The position numbers were made by a program, and so were the translations under genes. A stretch of DNA of 64,000 bases, taken from Corinectria fuckeliana (Eukaryota; Ascomycota; Sordariomycetes; Hypocreales; Nectriaceae). The notes beneath the pieces were generated by a model. That model saw only the letters and a list, made by a program, of their open reading frames with translations. It was not told the DNA's origin and ran no database searches. Where the stretch lies: NCBI GenBank assembly GCA_019137255.1, contig WPDH01000124.1, forward strand, positions 62,001 through 126,000, written 5' to 3'. This document shows, one piece after another, positions 10,966 to 21,577 of the stretch. The first letter of the stretch is position 1, and every line of letters starts with the position of its first letter.

Positions 10966-12122
10966 ATGCCCACTTTCAAGCCCTTTCCCGATCTCGAGGG
11001 GCCAAAATTGGAGTGTTTTGCCGACGACCTCCTTGCCGCTCACGACGTTGAATTCATTACCGCAGCTTCACACGGGAACCAATCCACCGTCTTCGAGGTC
11101 AAGATCGATGGTAAGACCTACGCCCTCAAATGCGTAAGCAACCTAAGAGTGTCGCGACCCTTCGCAGTCATGCTGATTCAAGTTGATGCCACTAGTTTTT
11201 CCCCGATTCCCTCGAGGTGGTCAGCGGTTGCCTTGATCCGATCTACTGCACCAACACCGAATGGAGGTGGCCTATCCCCGACAGCGAATTGAACCCCTTG
11301 ATCCCATGGACGACCGCGTTCAATTGCGAGTGTCGCGCTTTTGGCAGACTGAAAGAGGTCGGCCGCGAAGACCTTGCTGTTCGAGTACACGGCTACACCC
11401 TGTTGCATCTTACCGACGAGGTAGAGAAGCAGATGGACAAGGTGCTCGCGGAATGTCATCGTTCAGGCTCTCACGAATGGAACACCCCTGAAGGAAAAAA
11501 ACCCATCATGGCCATTGTCAAGGATTGGCTCGGGGACAGCGCTCATCCCTGGGACGGCGAAGCGCGTAGGAACGACCCCAAGCTCTATCGGCGTATGTAT
11601 CGAAACCTCATCGGGCTTCACGAATCCGGCATCGTTGTTAGGGACCTCGAGGCTCAGCAATACGTCAACGGGGTGCTCGTTGATCTCGGGCGCGCTTTCA
11701 CGATCCCTCACATTTACGACCCCGAGACGGGCGGGAAGCCGCCTTGGACATTCGTGAGCCTAGCGGCGTACGACCTGTTGTGTTTCCAAGGAATCATCGA
11801 CTGGTGGAACTTGTACCGTAAAAGCTGCAAGGGAAAACCGGCGAAGGAATGCACTTTCAAGGTTGTGAGGGATGAGGAGGCGTGCAATCGTCTGCGTCCT
11901 CGTCCCAGCAGGCAGCAGCCATTTCTTCCCCTTCTCAACATCATAGAGGCTGACTACTTGGTCATGGCCGATTATCCTCCATTTGACCCGGCGCTCTTTG
12001 ACTGGAGGAAGGCTGCCGAGAGGAGCACGGAGAAGAAACAGACACCGACCAAGCGGAAGTCTGCCGACGAGTCGCAGACACGGTCTGCTAAGAAGCGACG
12101 GACGACAGCCAAGCGGAACTAG
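10966..12122 (+). CDS. FTA2-like / protein-kinase-like protein
   Basis: Two exons (10966-11133 and 11196-12122; 62-bp intron, GTAAGC...CTAG) give 364 aa. The N-terminus has a glycine-loop-like segment, ASHGNQSTVFEVKIDG (residues about 34-49), followed by TYALKC with a likely ATP-anchoring Lys. The centre has VVRDLEAQQYVNG and then LVDLGRAF, which resemble the catalytic-loop and DFG regions of kinases but lack the canonical HRD and DFG wording. This layout matches proteins annotated in Sordariomycetes as 'kinetochore Sim4 complex subunit FTA2'. In yeast Fta2 is a kinetochore component; the many paralogues in filamentous fungi are not shown to be kinetochore proteins. The last 40 residues are Lys/Arg-rich (KRKSADE, KKRRTTAKR), a likely nuclear signal. 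Active kinase or pseudokinase is undecided. Confidence 0.65.
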
Positions 12123-12294
12123 GCTCATCTCGACGTCAAAGAGAGATCTTCTGTGATCCTAGGGCTTTGGTAGACCTCGACACTGTCGCCTGCTTTTCTT
12201 TGTTTGCTTGTTCTCCGCTTGATCAAGAGTTTTCCTGCTTTGTCCTTCCCCAAATGCTTTTTCTTTCTGTATGTTTTCCTTCTGCGTATGCTTC

Positions 12295-12370
12295 CCCTTT
12301 GCATCTGACTTTCCTTGCATCTACCTTTCTTTGAATCTACCTTTCCTTCATGCCTGCTTTTGCCTCACTC
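12295..12370. repeat. 16-bp pyrimidine-rich tandem repeat
   Basis: About four units of a 16-mer of the form 'catctacctttccttg' lie inside a longer, almost pure C/T tract (12190-12420). The tract is downstream of the FTA2-like gene and may form its 3' UTR. Confidence 0.6.
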
Positions 12371-12629
12371 TCCCTTTTCTGTACTCTCCCTTTTTCCATG
12401 CCATCCGCATGTATCTAGTACTACTTTGCCGCACTCCTTTTCCGTACCATGCGTGGTGTCACTCTTATGCGAGACAGAGAATAGACGCAGTGTTCCTTCA
12501 GAACTTGACTATTTGCCTACAATCCGTTGCATGTTGATCCCTCCTCTCCCTTACCCAGTCACAAGGGAGTGGGACAGAAACCACCCCCCTCTCAGGTTTC
12601 GAAGCACACCTAGGGCTCACCTATCCCCC

Positions 12630-13007
12630 TTACCTTTTCCATTCTTTGACATCTCCAACAACCACGACCGTCATCCTGCTTCGGTCCCAAAAACCTGCCT
12701 CGTCCGCCTCGATCTTGGCCTTGGCCTTGTCCGCTGACAAAGCTCTGCAAAACCTGCCGAAGGCAGCCTCGTCCTCAAAGACGATCGTCGCGACAGTGTC
12801 GCAGTGCATCTCGTCGGCGTTGCCTGCAAGTAGGAGCGGTTTGTCGTCTACTCCGTCGTGTCGTGGGTACCATCTCGTGTGCGTGAGGGGTGCCGTGTCG
12901 CCACATATCTCTGCCACCATGAGCATGTGCTGCTCATAGCGGACCCTGAACTCCTCGTGCGTGATGCCGGGCTTACGAGGCGCGAAGACGATGATGCTGT
13001 AGACCAT
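12630..13007 (-). CDS. EthD-domain protein
   Basis: Intronless, 125 aa. MVYSIIVFAPRKPGITHEEFRVRYEQHML is a typical EthD start (beta strand plus the PGxTxEEFRxxYExxH motif). It is followed by HTRWYPRH, a central region with DTVATIVFEDEAAFGRF, and a late ARG/TRP-containing end (FWDRSRMTVVVVGD). EthD proteins are small dimeric ferredoxin-like-fold proteins; fungal members act with polyketide pathways (dehydratase or decarboxylase roles) or have unknown roles. The ATG at 13007 was chosen because the domain begins right there; the open frame continues 43 codons upstream without domain similarity. There is no polyketide gene nearby, so pathway assignment is not possible. Confidence 0.8.
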   Translation of the reverse strand: MVYSIIVFAPRKPGITHEEFRVRYEQHMLMVAEICGDTAPLTHTRWYPRHDGVDDKPLLLAGNADEMHCDTVATIVFEDEAAFGRFCRALSADKAKAKIEADEAGFWDRSRMTVVVVGDVKEWKR

Positions 13008-13009
13008 TG

Positions 13010-13880
13010 TGCCACTGAGTGTGATTGCAAGCTGTCTGTTAAGTGGGTTGAATGAGGGTGCTGAGGCTAGTGGCGTCAGATGGTGCTGTTGCTGGAGTTG
13101 AGGCGGTGCTGGGATCGAGACAAACCCACGAGGCAACCAAGCATCTTCTGTTGCTTGATCGAGTGTTCATATACCTGCACCATAATGTTGAACCTTAACC
13201 ATAATGTTGAACCTTAGCCATAAGCCATAACGCTGTACCATAACGCCTATCAATATGCGCGCTCTGGCCCCAGCGCAAATCGGTACCGTCCACTGCCCAC
13301 TGTCCAGGGTCAGCACAGTTGATATCTTGCAAGATCGCCTTGATGATATCTTGGCGAGCCCGGGTTGGGATGACTTGTAGCTGCTGCCTATTGTCGTAGT
13401 TGACTCTGGTAGACATTATAAGCTTATTATTGAGTTTCTGCACTAGGGAACGCCTTCTGCATTTGGATTCAAGGGTCAAGGTATGGATACGAGAGAGCGA
13501 CCTCTAGAATACCCTGTCGGAGACTCCCGCCGCCGCTCGAGCCGACTAACCACGAACTCGGCCCTTTGCCGTACATCTAAATAGGCTAGATTGCAGCGGA
13601 CCTTATGTATCCGCAGATTCGCCAGAATGCCGTTTCCCATAAAAAGGTCCGGTCTTCTGACTCTTAGTGTAGCTCAATAAGTCACATTCTGTATCACTAC
13701 TTCAGGGCGCCCAAATCCCTGTTACCTTCTAGCGTATGACTGGCTGGGATCACCATGGAGTAAGGGTTGTTAGTGGTAGGGCTGTGAAAGCTGCCTGGGG
13801 ATCCATCCAGCACAGACCAAGATCTGATTGGCATGCTTTTATGCCTTACTGGAAGGACATTTGACAAGTGAGCCGACCAA
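13010..13880. other. intergenic, no gene supported
   Basis: The region contains a 94-codon minus-strand open frame (about 13195-13416 from its first ATG) with no recognisable domain. Nothing else could be identified. Confidence 0.4.
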
Positions 13881-14034
13881 TTGGGTGAAGACGGGCTGGC
13901 TGAGCGTCACTCCGAGGGCCGGACGCCATCTCTTCATTTCTGTATCTTTCCGTGTTTCGTCCGGCTTCATACCAGTCCTGCCAATCAGTACATCTCGGTT
14001 AGGCCCGTGTCACTCATCTCCATGTCATTCTATA

Positions 14035-15790
14035 GGCCGTTGAACGTCCTCACTGGCGAAGTCAGGCTCCTCCGGATTCTACCAGCCCAGAAATTTGATT
14101 CTGCACGAGATCACGGCCAACCTGGACAGCGTCCTCCGGAATCTGCACCATGAGTCCCGAGACGTCATCCTCTGGGCTAACGCGTTACGCATTGACCAGA
14201 AAAACATCGATGAGCGCTCTGTCCAAGTATCAGGGATGAGGGGAATATGCCTGTGCGCGGAAAAGGTCGTCGCATTGCGTGGGCCGGCTGCGGACGGGAG
14301 CAACATGGCATGGACGCCATACAGAAGGTGGCAGAGACATGGAGACGATTAAGGGCACGACAGCGCTGATACTGGCCTAGCCTGGGGAAAGATGGCGGCC
14401 GAGGAGTTGCACGATTTGGATCGTTTGATGCCTCGTCCGTTCTTGGCAAGGCGTTGGATCAATCAGGAGGTCGTCCTCGGCGGCAACATCGTCAAGATGT
14501 GCGGGCACCTCGTGTGTCCGTTCGGAAGTATCTGGTGGCATTCCAAGCAGTCAGTCACGATATCAAGTATGGTTCTAAAGATAGGGATGAAAAGCTGCTT
14601 GCATTCGGAGCAAGCAATAGCTACAATAATCCGATTAACTAGATTCACCTGCGCGCGACCTTCAGCAAACTTGGACCGCTTCCCATATTGGACCTGTTTC
14701 GCTTCGAGGGTGCATTGCAGTATTCCGATCCACGGGATTAAATCTTTGCATTCCTAGGCCTTACAGGGGATACCGAGTTCATGTCGCCAGATTATGCCAA
14801 GTCGGAGCAACAAGTATTCCTTGACTTCGCAGCCCCGCATATGCTGAGCACTTCTAACTTGGAGATTATGATATAAGCAAGTTCGTCTCGGTGGCTGGAG
14901 AAAGCTGCATGGGAGCTCCCGTCCTGGGTGCGGTCTGGCATCAACCGGCCGATGAAGCTCAGAGCGCCAAGCCGACGTTTGCTTCCCCGACCTGTCGCTC
15001 AACGGAGACAGGCATTTCTCCATTTCGGACAAACGCGACGTGCTGCACGCCAAGGGTTTTGTTCTCGACACAGTCGTCACTATTACACCTCCATTTAGCC
15101 TCGGCATATATAGTACAGTGCCTCATTACCCCCAAGATTTCGCAGATGCATCTGGGAATTCTTTCCCTCGGGCTTCTTTTCGCCTTCTTCTCGGAAAAGA
15201 AATCCGCACGAGAAAAATAAAAGGCTACACGAGGGCGATGTGGATTTTTTCCGGCTTGCTGTGGGCTTCCTGCGCTTTCTGCGGATCGATGAAGAACCCT
15301 TTCGTCGAGTCGTTTTCAGCGATATGATGGATGATGCAAGCAACCTTGGTGATTGAAGTATGACCTATGCTGACTGTTATATCCAATATTTGTCGTGGGA
15401 GGACCGACGAATAGATTCTCTCCCAGTTCGCGTTGTCGGCAGGAAAGGGCGCGAAATAGCGAGAGACAATGGATGAAAGAGGCCGATGAGTATGTCAAAG
15501 ACTTCCACAGGTTCAAGGAATTTGCGCACAATTTCAGCTCCAGCAAGTTGCTCGTCACGGAGAGCTACGGGCTGGGCGTTGTACTGGAGATGTCTCCGCC
15601 GAGACAGGAGACGTGGTTGCTGTCCTGGCTGGACCCGGTCAAGCGGCGGTTCTTCGCGCAAGGTGGAGATGGGACGATGGAAATACGTTGGGACCTGTTA
15701 CGTATTGGATCTGGAGGGCGACGTGTTTTACGAAGTATTGGATGGTCACTGTGGTGAGGTCTGGGTTGTGGACTTTAGCATTTATTAGCA
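14035..15790 (+). pseudogene. broken HET (heterokaryon incompatibility) domain gene
   Basis: Pieces of a HET protein appear in order but in different frames. RPLNVLTGEVRLLRILPAQ (about 14035-14095) is the usual lead-in. NLDSVLRNL, then LWANALRIDQKNIDERSVQVSGM (14095-14270) is the second conserved block (WvDalCINQxdxxERsxQV). Next come RPFLARRWINQEVVLG (about 14425-14490), KDRDEKLLAFGA, a WELPSWV motif near 14915, and a C-terminal WKYVGTCYVLDLEGDVFY (about 15675-15735). The ALSYxWG core that should sit between the first two blocks is absent. At least three frame changes are needed to link the parts. HET proteins trigger cell death after fusion of incompatible hyphae; this copy cannot encode one. 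It remains GC-normal, so it decayed by indels and not by RIP. Confidence 0.75.
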
Positions 15791-15794
15791 TGAG

Positions 15795-16605
15795 GCTCGC
15801 TCCTACTCATGGGAACTAGCTTTATATTTAGTATCAGTTACACTTCAATAAGCTGTACCTATCAGTCTCGGGTCTAGTCGAGACCGTTGAAGGGTCTGTC
15901 CAGAAGAAACTCTAGTTCCAGCCTTATCCTAAGATGCCAGTTGGCGCAGACATCTTCCGGTCATATTCAGTAGTGAAGTCAACGGGAAACTGTTGGATCT
16001 CTACTGAGGCCCACAGCTTCAGTATTGCAAGCAAATAGTTAACTAAACTTGCAAAGAGCACGTTGGTGCCTCCCGCTGAGCCATTCGTCGAGGCAATTAG
16101 CCATCAAAGGTTCTCTTGGAAGAGCTTTCAAAAGTAATTAACGTTACACCTAGATCGTGCTTGTGTTTGTGTTCGTATTATGGATAATAACAACTTAGTG
16201 GCACAGAAAGACTTGGTGTATATGGCAGTAAGATGATCTTCGAGGCTTTCGTAGTCAAACTAGAAGAGGTGGACAGGCGACTCATGGATTTCAGAAGCTC
16301 AAACATTAAAGCGCGCTCTCCCTACAAAGTCTGCTTGGCCGTTGTTGAGCTTCAGAGCGAGGAAATCCCAAAGCGGCCACCTGCTTTTCTCACGTTGCTG
16401 CTTGTTTCGTCTCCGGATCTCGCAATACGCAATCATGGTTTTATTTCGACCGACACATGAATAAAGGTATAACGTGAGATGCCACAAGCAGATTTGAGCG
16501 GTGGTTTCCACTCCATGCACGCCATTCAAACAAAAATGGTCGGCCGACTATATGACATTGGTGGTTTGTGCAATAAATACTCCAGTCTCCGCTAGCTTCC
16601 AGATG
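15795..16605. other. intergenic, no gene seen
   Basis: Lies between the HET relic and the 3' end of the minus-strand SDR gene. Short open frames only, none with recognisable content. Confidence 0.5.
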
Positions 16606-16611
16606 ACCCAG

Positions 16612-17817
16612 TTACTTCAATCCGCCCGAGAGAAGGATTTCCTGTCCGGTCATGTAGCCAGTCTTGGCCATCCTACGCTGCACGTCAGCAAAAGCCAAAC
16701 TCTAGAAATGTGCCATGTGACGAACATCACTACTGCATTGGAAACCTCCTCTGGCAAGCCCAGGCGATGCACTGGGACGCTCCCGACAATGGCTAGACCG
16801 GGGTCCGTAGCCCCCAGGGCCTCCATGTCTGTGTTGCTCTTCCAAGTGCTTTGCTCGAATATTAGTTTCTTTGCTTCCATAGTTGTGTGAATGGATGTAT
16901 TACGTTGACTTGGGCTCCGGTATCATTCCAGTCGATCCGATCATAGCGGGTTGGACCTTGCGAACGTTAGAATGCTCGTCCAAGTAGCTGGAGATGGTGG
17001 GAAAGGGGTGAAGTGCTCACAATATTGACAGTGACTCCTTCGGGAGCCAGCAGCGTGGAGAGGTTCTTCCCCATGGAACTACCAAGAGAGTTAAGCACCG
17101 TTCACAATCACCCCCTCAGCGAGAGCTTACCTGAGAGCGCCTTTTGTAGCCGCATAGTGGCACCCGTTAATACCGCCGCCTCGGCTCGCAATGCTTCCAA
17201 CGAGAATGACGCGCCCCCAGCCCTGCTTTCTCATTCCCTGCAAGCAGCCCTTTGTAACAACAAACTGGCTGCGAGCGTTAACTTCCATCATCTCATCCCA
17301 ATCGTCCTCCTCTATGTCCTGGATGTCGCGAATACGCCTCCCAAGACCAGCATTTGCCACCAGGATCGAGATGGTCTTGTGCTTAGGGGCCACCTCTTCG
17401 TGGTTTAGCACATTTGAGACCAGGTTCCGTGTGGATTCTCGGTTTGACAGGTCTGCAGCCACGCAGATGAAAAGTTGCGACGGGTGCAAAGCTCGGAGAT
17501 CTCTTGCGATTGTCTCTGCCTTCTCCTTTAATTCCACCCACCGTGGTTAGTCACAATCGCAGCACTCGATTTGCTTCAAAGGCAAACATGTGTCCGTCCC
17601 TACCTGACTCGACGAGTAGTGCAATGCAACATCACAGCCCTCGGCGGCTAAACCTCTCGCACATGCTGATCCGATACCTCCGCTGGTCGGAAGTTAGGTG
17701 AGGCTTTCATCGAATTGCTATACGAAGAGGGGTCGGGGAGACACACCTTGCGCCGGTAACAAGCGCTAGCCTGCCCTGAACATGATTGTCAGCGGCCTTG
17801 AGGTGTAGTGTCGTCAT
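16612..17817 (-). CDS. short-chain dehydrogenase/reductase (SDR)
   Basis: Seven exons on the minus strand: 17817-17747, 17682-17604, 17525-17131, 17078-17021, 16956-16904, 16848-16722 and 16677-16612. They sum to 849 nt and give 282 aa. The joined protein reads as a classical SDR: LALVTGASGGIG (cofactor loop, residues about 17-28), then VANAG, then the active-site segment GSIASRGG...YAATKGAL with Tyr and Lys of YxxxK. The C-terminus has AMIGSTGMI and ends TGYMTGQEILLSGGLK, typical of 3-oxoacyl-ACP-reductase-like fungal SDRs. NAD(P)-dependent oxidation or reduction of an alcohol/ketone is expected; the substrate is unknown. The last intron is only 44 bp with a poor donor (GTCACA), so that junction is the least certain. 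Confidence 0.8.
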
Positions 17818-17819
17818 TG

Positions 17820-18310
17820 AGGGCAGATTGGTAAGGGAAAAGATATGTAGGCAAGACGCTTCGGGTGAAGTCTTCACTGATGGTGGAAATAAGATGAAAG
17901 TCCCCAGTTGAGACGCTCCGAGAAACGGGCATTTGTGCGGGGAAGCTCGCGTCAAATGCCGACCTGAGCTAATAGCTGCTGACCAATGGTTGAGTAGTTG
18001 GACTCCCCACTGCTTAAGCCTGGGCCGATGAGGGCATCCGGAATGCATACTGTGGTGTTGCTTTCACTTTCAGCGTCTCTCTCACTCATATTCAACCCCG
18101 TGGCGCATCCCAAGAGGCTTGCTATTATCTAGTAGGGCGACCCCGTGTCAGGTATTTACAAGGATGATTTACATCATTTTATTTGGCTTAGTGGCTATGA
18201 CCTCCAACGTATGGTAATTGCGATATCCAATTCCACGACTAAGAAGTCTATTTTAGTCTTCCTGATACGCGCCATCATTTATCTAGACTTGAGCATTCAA
18301 TCCCGTCAAG
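17820..18310. other. intergenic, no gene seen
   Basis: Upstream region of the SDR and downstream of the metallo-beta-lactamase-like gene. No open frame of note. Confidence 0.5.
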
Positions 18311-18311
18311 C

Positions 18312-19340
18312 TTAAACCTTTAGGTCCTGGTTTATTCTTGCGGCGTTCAATCGAACACATAGCTCCATCACCTTCAAGTAGCGCACATAGCGATCAGTCC
18401 CGACAACATACGGGTTCGGGAGGGTGCAACGACGCCCGGAGCACTCGCGGTTTGCTAGCACGTCAAGATGCTGCAGCGTATGGTCTTGGGTCTGGTGATT
18501 GCTTAGTAGCACGTCCGCACCTCGATCCTTGACTAGCATGGCAAACTTTTGGAAGGACTCGATCTGCGCCTCCTTGTCCTTTGCGCTGGAAGGGATTCCG
18601 CTGCCGCCATACAGACCTGCCAGATGCTTTCTGCCACGATCGAATACTGGAAACATGAGAGAGATGCATCCTGGCGTGTGGCCTGGTGTTGCATGGACTT
18701 CCACAGAGGTATTGCCGATTGTCAGCACGTCTCCTCCATCAAGCACCTTTTGCCGGATAGGCGAGCCCTCTGTATCTGAAAATGCCTCCCGGGCAAGTTC
18801 GGAGGTATACACAGTGATGCTGTATCTTTGCTGCAGCCAGAGAGCACCGCCATAGTGATCATAGTGCTCATGAGTGATGATGAGGGCTTTTACGTCTGTG
18901 CCCTCATAGCCGAAAGCCTGCAACCCGGGGATGATGACACGCTCTGCCTCATCCGGATTGTCCATAGAATCAATGAGAACCAGGCCATCACCGGTATCGA
19001 TAGCCCAAGATGAAACGGCTGATGCGCCAACGAAGAATAGCGAATCGAATGGTCTCGCAGGAGTGACGGACCCCGCTGTCTGTGCGGCGCTGCCGATCTC
19101 AGGGTACTTCTGCTGGGAGTTGATACATCGGTGCTGGTAGTCTTGCCACAGATCGGGCCAGGCTATTCGCTGTGCCTCGCCTTGCCAGCGGGAGACATTG
19201 GGAGTTTGGGCGTCGGGAAACTCAGTCACGCCAAACCACGTTGAGAAGTTGGTGGTAGTTAAGTCCAAACTGTGGACTAGGTCTGCGAAGAAAAGAGACG
19301 AAAACGCCCACTGAAGAACCAGGGACGATACAGAAGTCAT
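18312..19340 (-). CDS. secreted metallo-beta-lactamase-fold hydrolase (B3-like)
   Basis: Intronless, 342 aa, from the ATG that gives a clean signal peptide (MTSVSSLVLQWAFSSLFF...). Two upstream in-frame starts exist, one ATG and one non-ATG, but both place the hydrophobic stretch internally. Zinc ligands are visible: H157-E-H159-Y-D161-H162 (HxHxDH), H221 in PGHTPG and H282 in SNHQ. There is no Cys ligand at the B1 position, and DH is present, so the pattern matches subclass B3-type or related secreted hydrolases. True beta-lactamase activity is not implied: fungal members may act on lactones, phosphoesters or other plant or bacterial compounds. LIDSMDNPDEAERVI and ISLMFPV fit the alpha-beta/beta-alpha fold. 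Many Cys residues near the end (CSGRRC) suggest a disulphide. Confidence 0.8.
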   Translation of the reverse strand: MTSVSSLVLQWAFSSLFFADLVHSLDLTTTNFSTWFGVTEFPDAQTPNVSRWQGEAQRIAWPDLWQDYQHRCINSQQKYPEIGSAAQTAGSVTPARPFDSLFFVGASAVSSWAIDTGDGLVLIDSMDNPDEAERVIIPGLQAFGYEGTDVKALIITHEHYDHYGGALWLQQRYSITVYTSELAREAFSDTEGSPIRQKVLDGGDVLTIGNTSVEVHATPGHTPGCISLMFPVFDRGRKHLAGLYGGSGIPSSAKDKEAQIESFQKFAMLVKDRGADVLLSNHQTQDHTLQHLDVLANRECSGRRCTLPNPYVVGTDRYVRYLKVMELCVRLNAARINQDLKV

Positions 19341-19559
19341 GATAAGATTCAAGCGGTGCTTAGAACAAGGTCCGCTGTTCAATATTATTGTGCCTGCGAT
19401 GGCGATAGATACTCCTATTTTCATGAAATAATCATTAGATATTCTTCCCCGCCCCGGCTTCACCCGGTTGTCTTAATCCGCCACGGTACTGCTCTCGGTC
19501 TCCAATCCATTCCCAGGACGGCTACGACCATGCTAATGCTAGATTATTGGTAAACGAGG

Positions 19560-21570
19560 CATTGAAAACTGCGGCAAGCAAGGCGGGGTATTGTAGGGGA
19601 GTGAATGATGACTAGCAGATCATTAAGCAAAACTTAGGTTAGAGGCAGGAAAGGCAGGCATTACATTTGGAACAAGACACGTTAATTAATGACATAAAGT
19701 GAATTAGATAAAATCCGATTCCGGAGGTCAAAGATCTAAGTGTGCAGCCGAGTGCCGAGGTACGGAAATGCATAGGAAAAGCGGCGGATAAATTAGCTTA
19801 CGCAGACAGATGCCAGAATCGACGGATAAGTTCCTAGATACGTGTAATCGTCAAGTACATTGCAGAGGATAGCAAACTATGTACATACACTACAATTGAC
19901 TGTAAGACCCTTAGCTGTCTGGCAAGGTAATGTGTCAGGAACATCAGGCGTGAGGAACAAGTGGATCAGTCTGAGTCTACGATTGACTGAAAATAAGTGC
20001 GATTAGGGGATGAGTGAAAGACTGCAGGCCGTCCTTGAGTTTAGGAGACTGACAAGCGAAACCCCGATATTGCAAGGGTGCTTCTCAATCAAGGAGTCAC
20101 ATATTTCAATATTAATAAAGCCTTAATTGTTGTCCAATATCGGCATTGACCTTGGCGTATTAAGAGTACAGAAATCACCTTGAGTTTTTTCTTATAAATG
20201 GTTATAGTCGAGTCGACAGTTGTTAGAACTGACAGGCAGTGGCCATGGAAAAACCTGACCTTTATAGTTTAGGCATTGGCTGTGTGTCTTGCTTCGCCTT
20301 GGACCTAAATCCGTCGACAACGAACTATGTATGAACTGGTTCTTGGCTTGCAGCCATTCCGACATGAGATTTTGATGAGATATTTCTACCCATCGTATTA
20401 TTAGTAATCGGGCCCGTAGACAGTGCCTATCTACCGGAAAGTATGACTGGCGAAAAAGACTTGAATATCCTTACATCTTTGAACCATTCCTGGATATCAT
20501 ATTCATACGTGACCGAGTGGGCAAGGTGCCTTTTAAGTATGCACGGAAGCTAGCTAACTTTCTTTCCGTCTTCCCTAAATTATCGGCACGAGAGTACCTG
20601 AGGACGATAGCCGCGCCACGATATGGCCTTCAACACAGTAGATGCTAACAAGCCCACTAGAGTAAAATGTGTTTTAAACGGTGTAGTAACCATAGCCGCT
20701 CTGAGATGATTCGGGTGGTAGAGGACCGGCGATCGGCTTCCAGCCACAGGGCGTTGTTGCAGTGGCGGATTCACAATCACATCTAGGCTTCGAAAAGGTA
20801 TATCAAACCTACAAATGTCCCAGTAAGCTGTAGCCAAAACTACCCACGCTTCTCCTCTCTGTGCATAAAAGCCCCGAGGTTCTTTCGGCTCCAGTGGACG
20901 CATGACCGCCGATCTCTTGCGCACTTGAGTGACCGTATGCCACACCGTTGCATTCGTGCGTGACACGCTGTAACCTTGGCTGCCTTCCCGGCTCGGTTAA
21001 TGGTCGCGATAAATGTCGTTGGAATAGGTGATGCTCGGACTGTTCCACGGGACAGTTTGTCAGCTTCTTTAGTGGAAGCCCGCTTTCTTGCTACTTTGTG
21101 CTTCGCCGCAGGTTAGAGTTGGAGTCTCTTGGGAAGTAAATCTGACACCCGCAAGCTTATTTCTCCAGGCCTCCCTACGGTGTTCTCTTCGCTGTCATTT
21201 TGGCAAACCCGCAGTGTGCTGATTCTGCAACAGTTTCACCGAAAACTCGGCGTCACGCATCGCGAAGGATCACACTTACGGTAGTCCGTCTGACTTGTTC
21301 TCCGTGGGGATCGTTGCGGGATAAGGGCCTGGAAAGTGATCAGCGATCATCACCGTTTCATTCACTAAGCTAGAATTATTCATCCTTGTGTTTCTGATGT
21401 GAGCTTCGTCCTTAGTCTATGGGTTGCTTGTTGGTTGTTTGGGTCATCTGCTGATAATCGAGCATAAAGGAGGACCTGATTCCCGCTTAGGGGTTTCACG
21501 GACATCACCATAACCTCCGGCGTTCACCTCGATCTGTACGGTTTCACAGGTAGAAAGACTAAGTCTAGTG
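19560..21570. other. 2-kb intergenic region
   Basis: No open frame with recognisable protein content on either strand. Low-complexity and repeat signals are weak. It is the shared upstream region of the minus-strand metallo-hydrolase and the plus-strand transporter, so it may hold both promoters. Confidence 0.5.
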
Positions 21571-21577
21571 TGCTACA

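Noticed and set aside
13195..13416. Minus-strand open frame of 73 codons (from an ATG) with ordered composition
   Set aside because: No recognisable motif, no flanking exons, and no codon or splice support.
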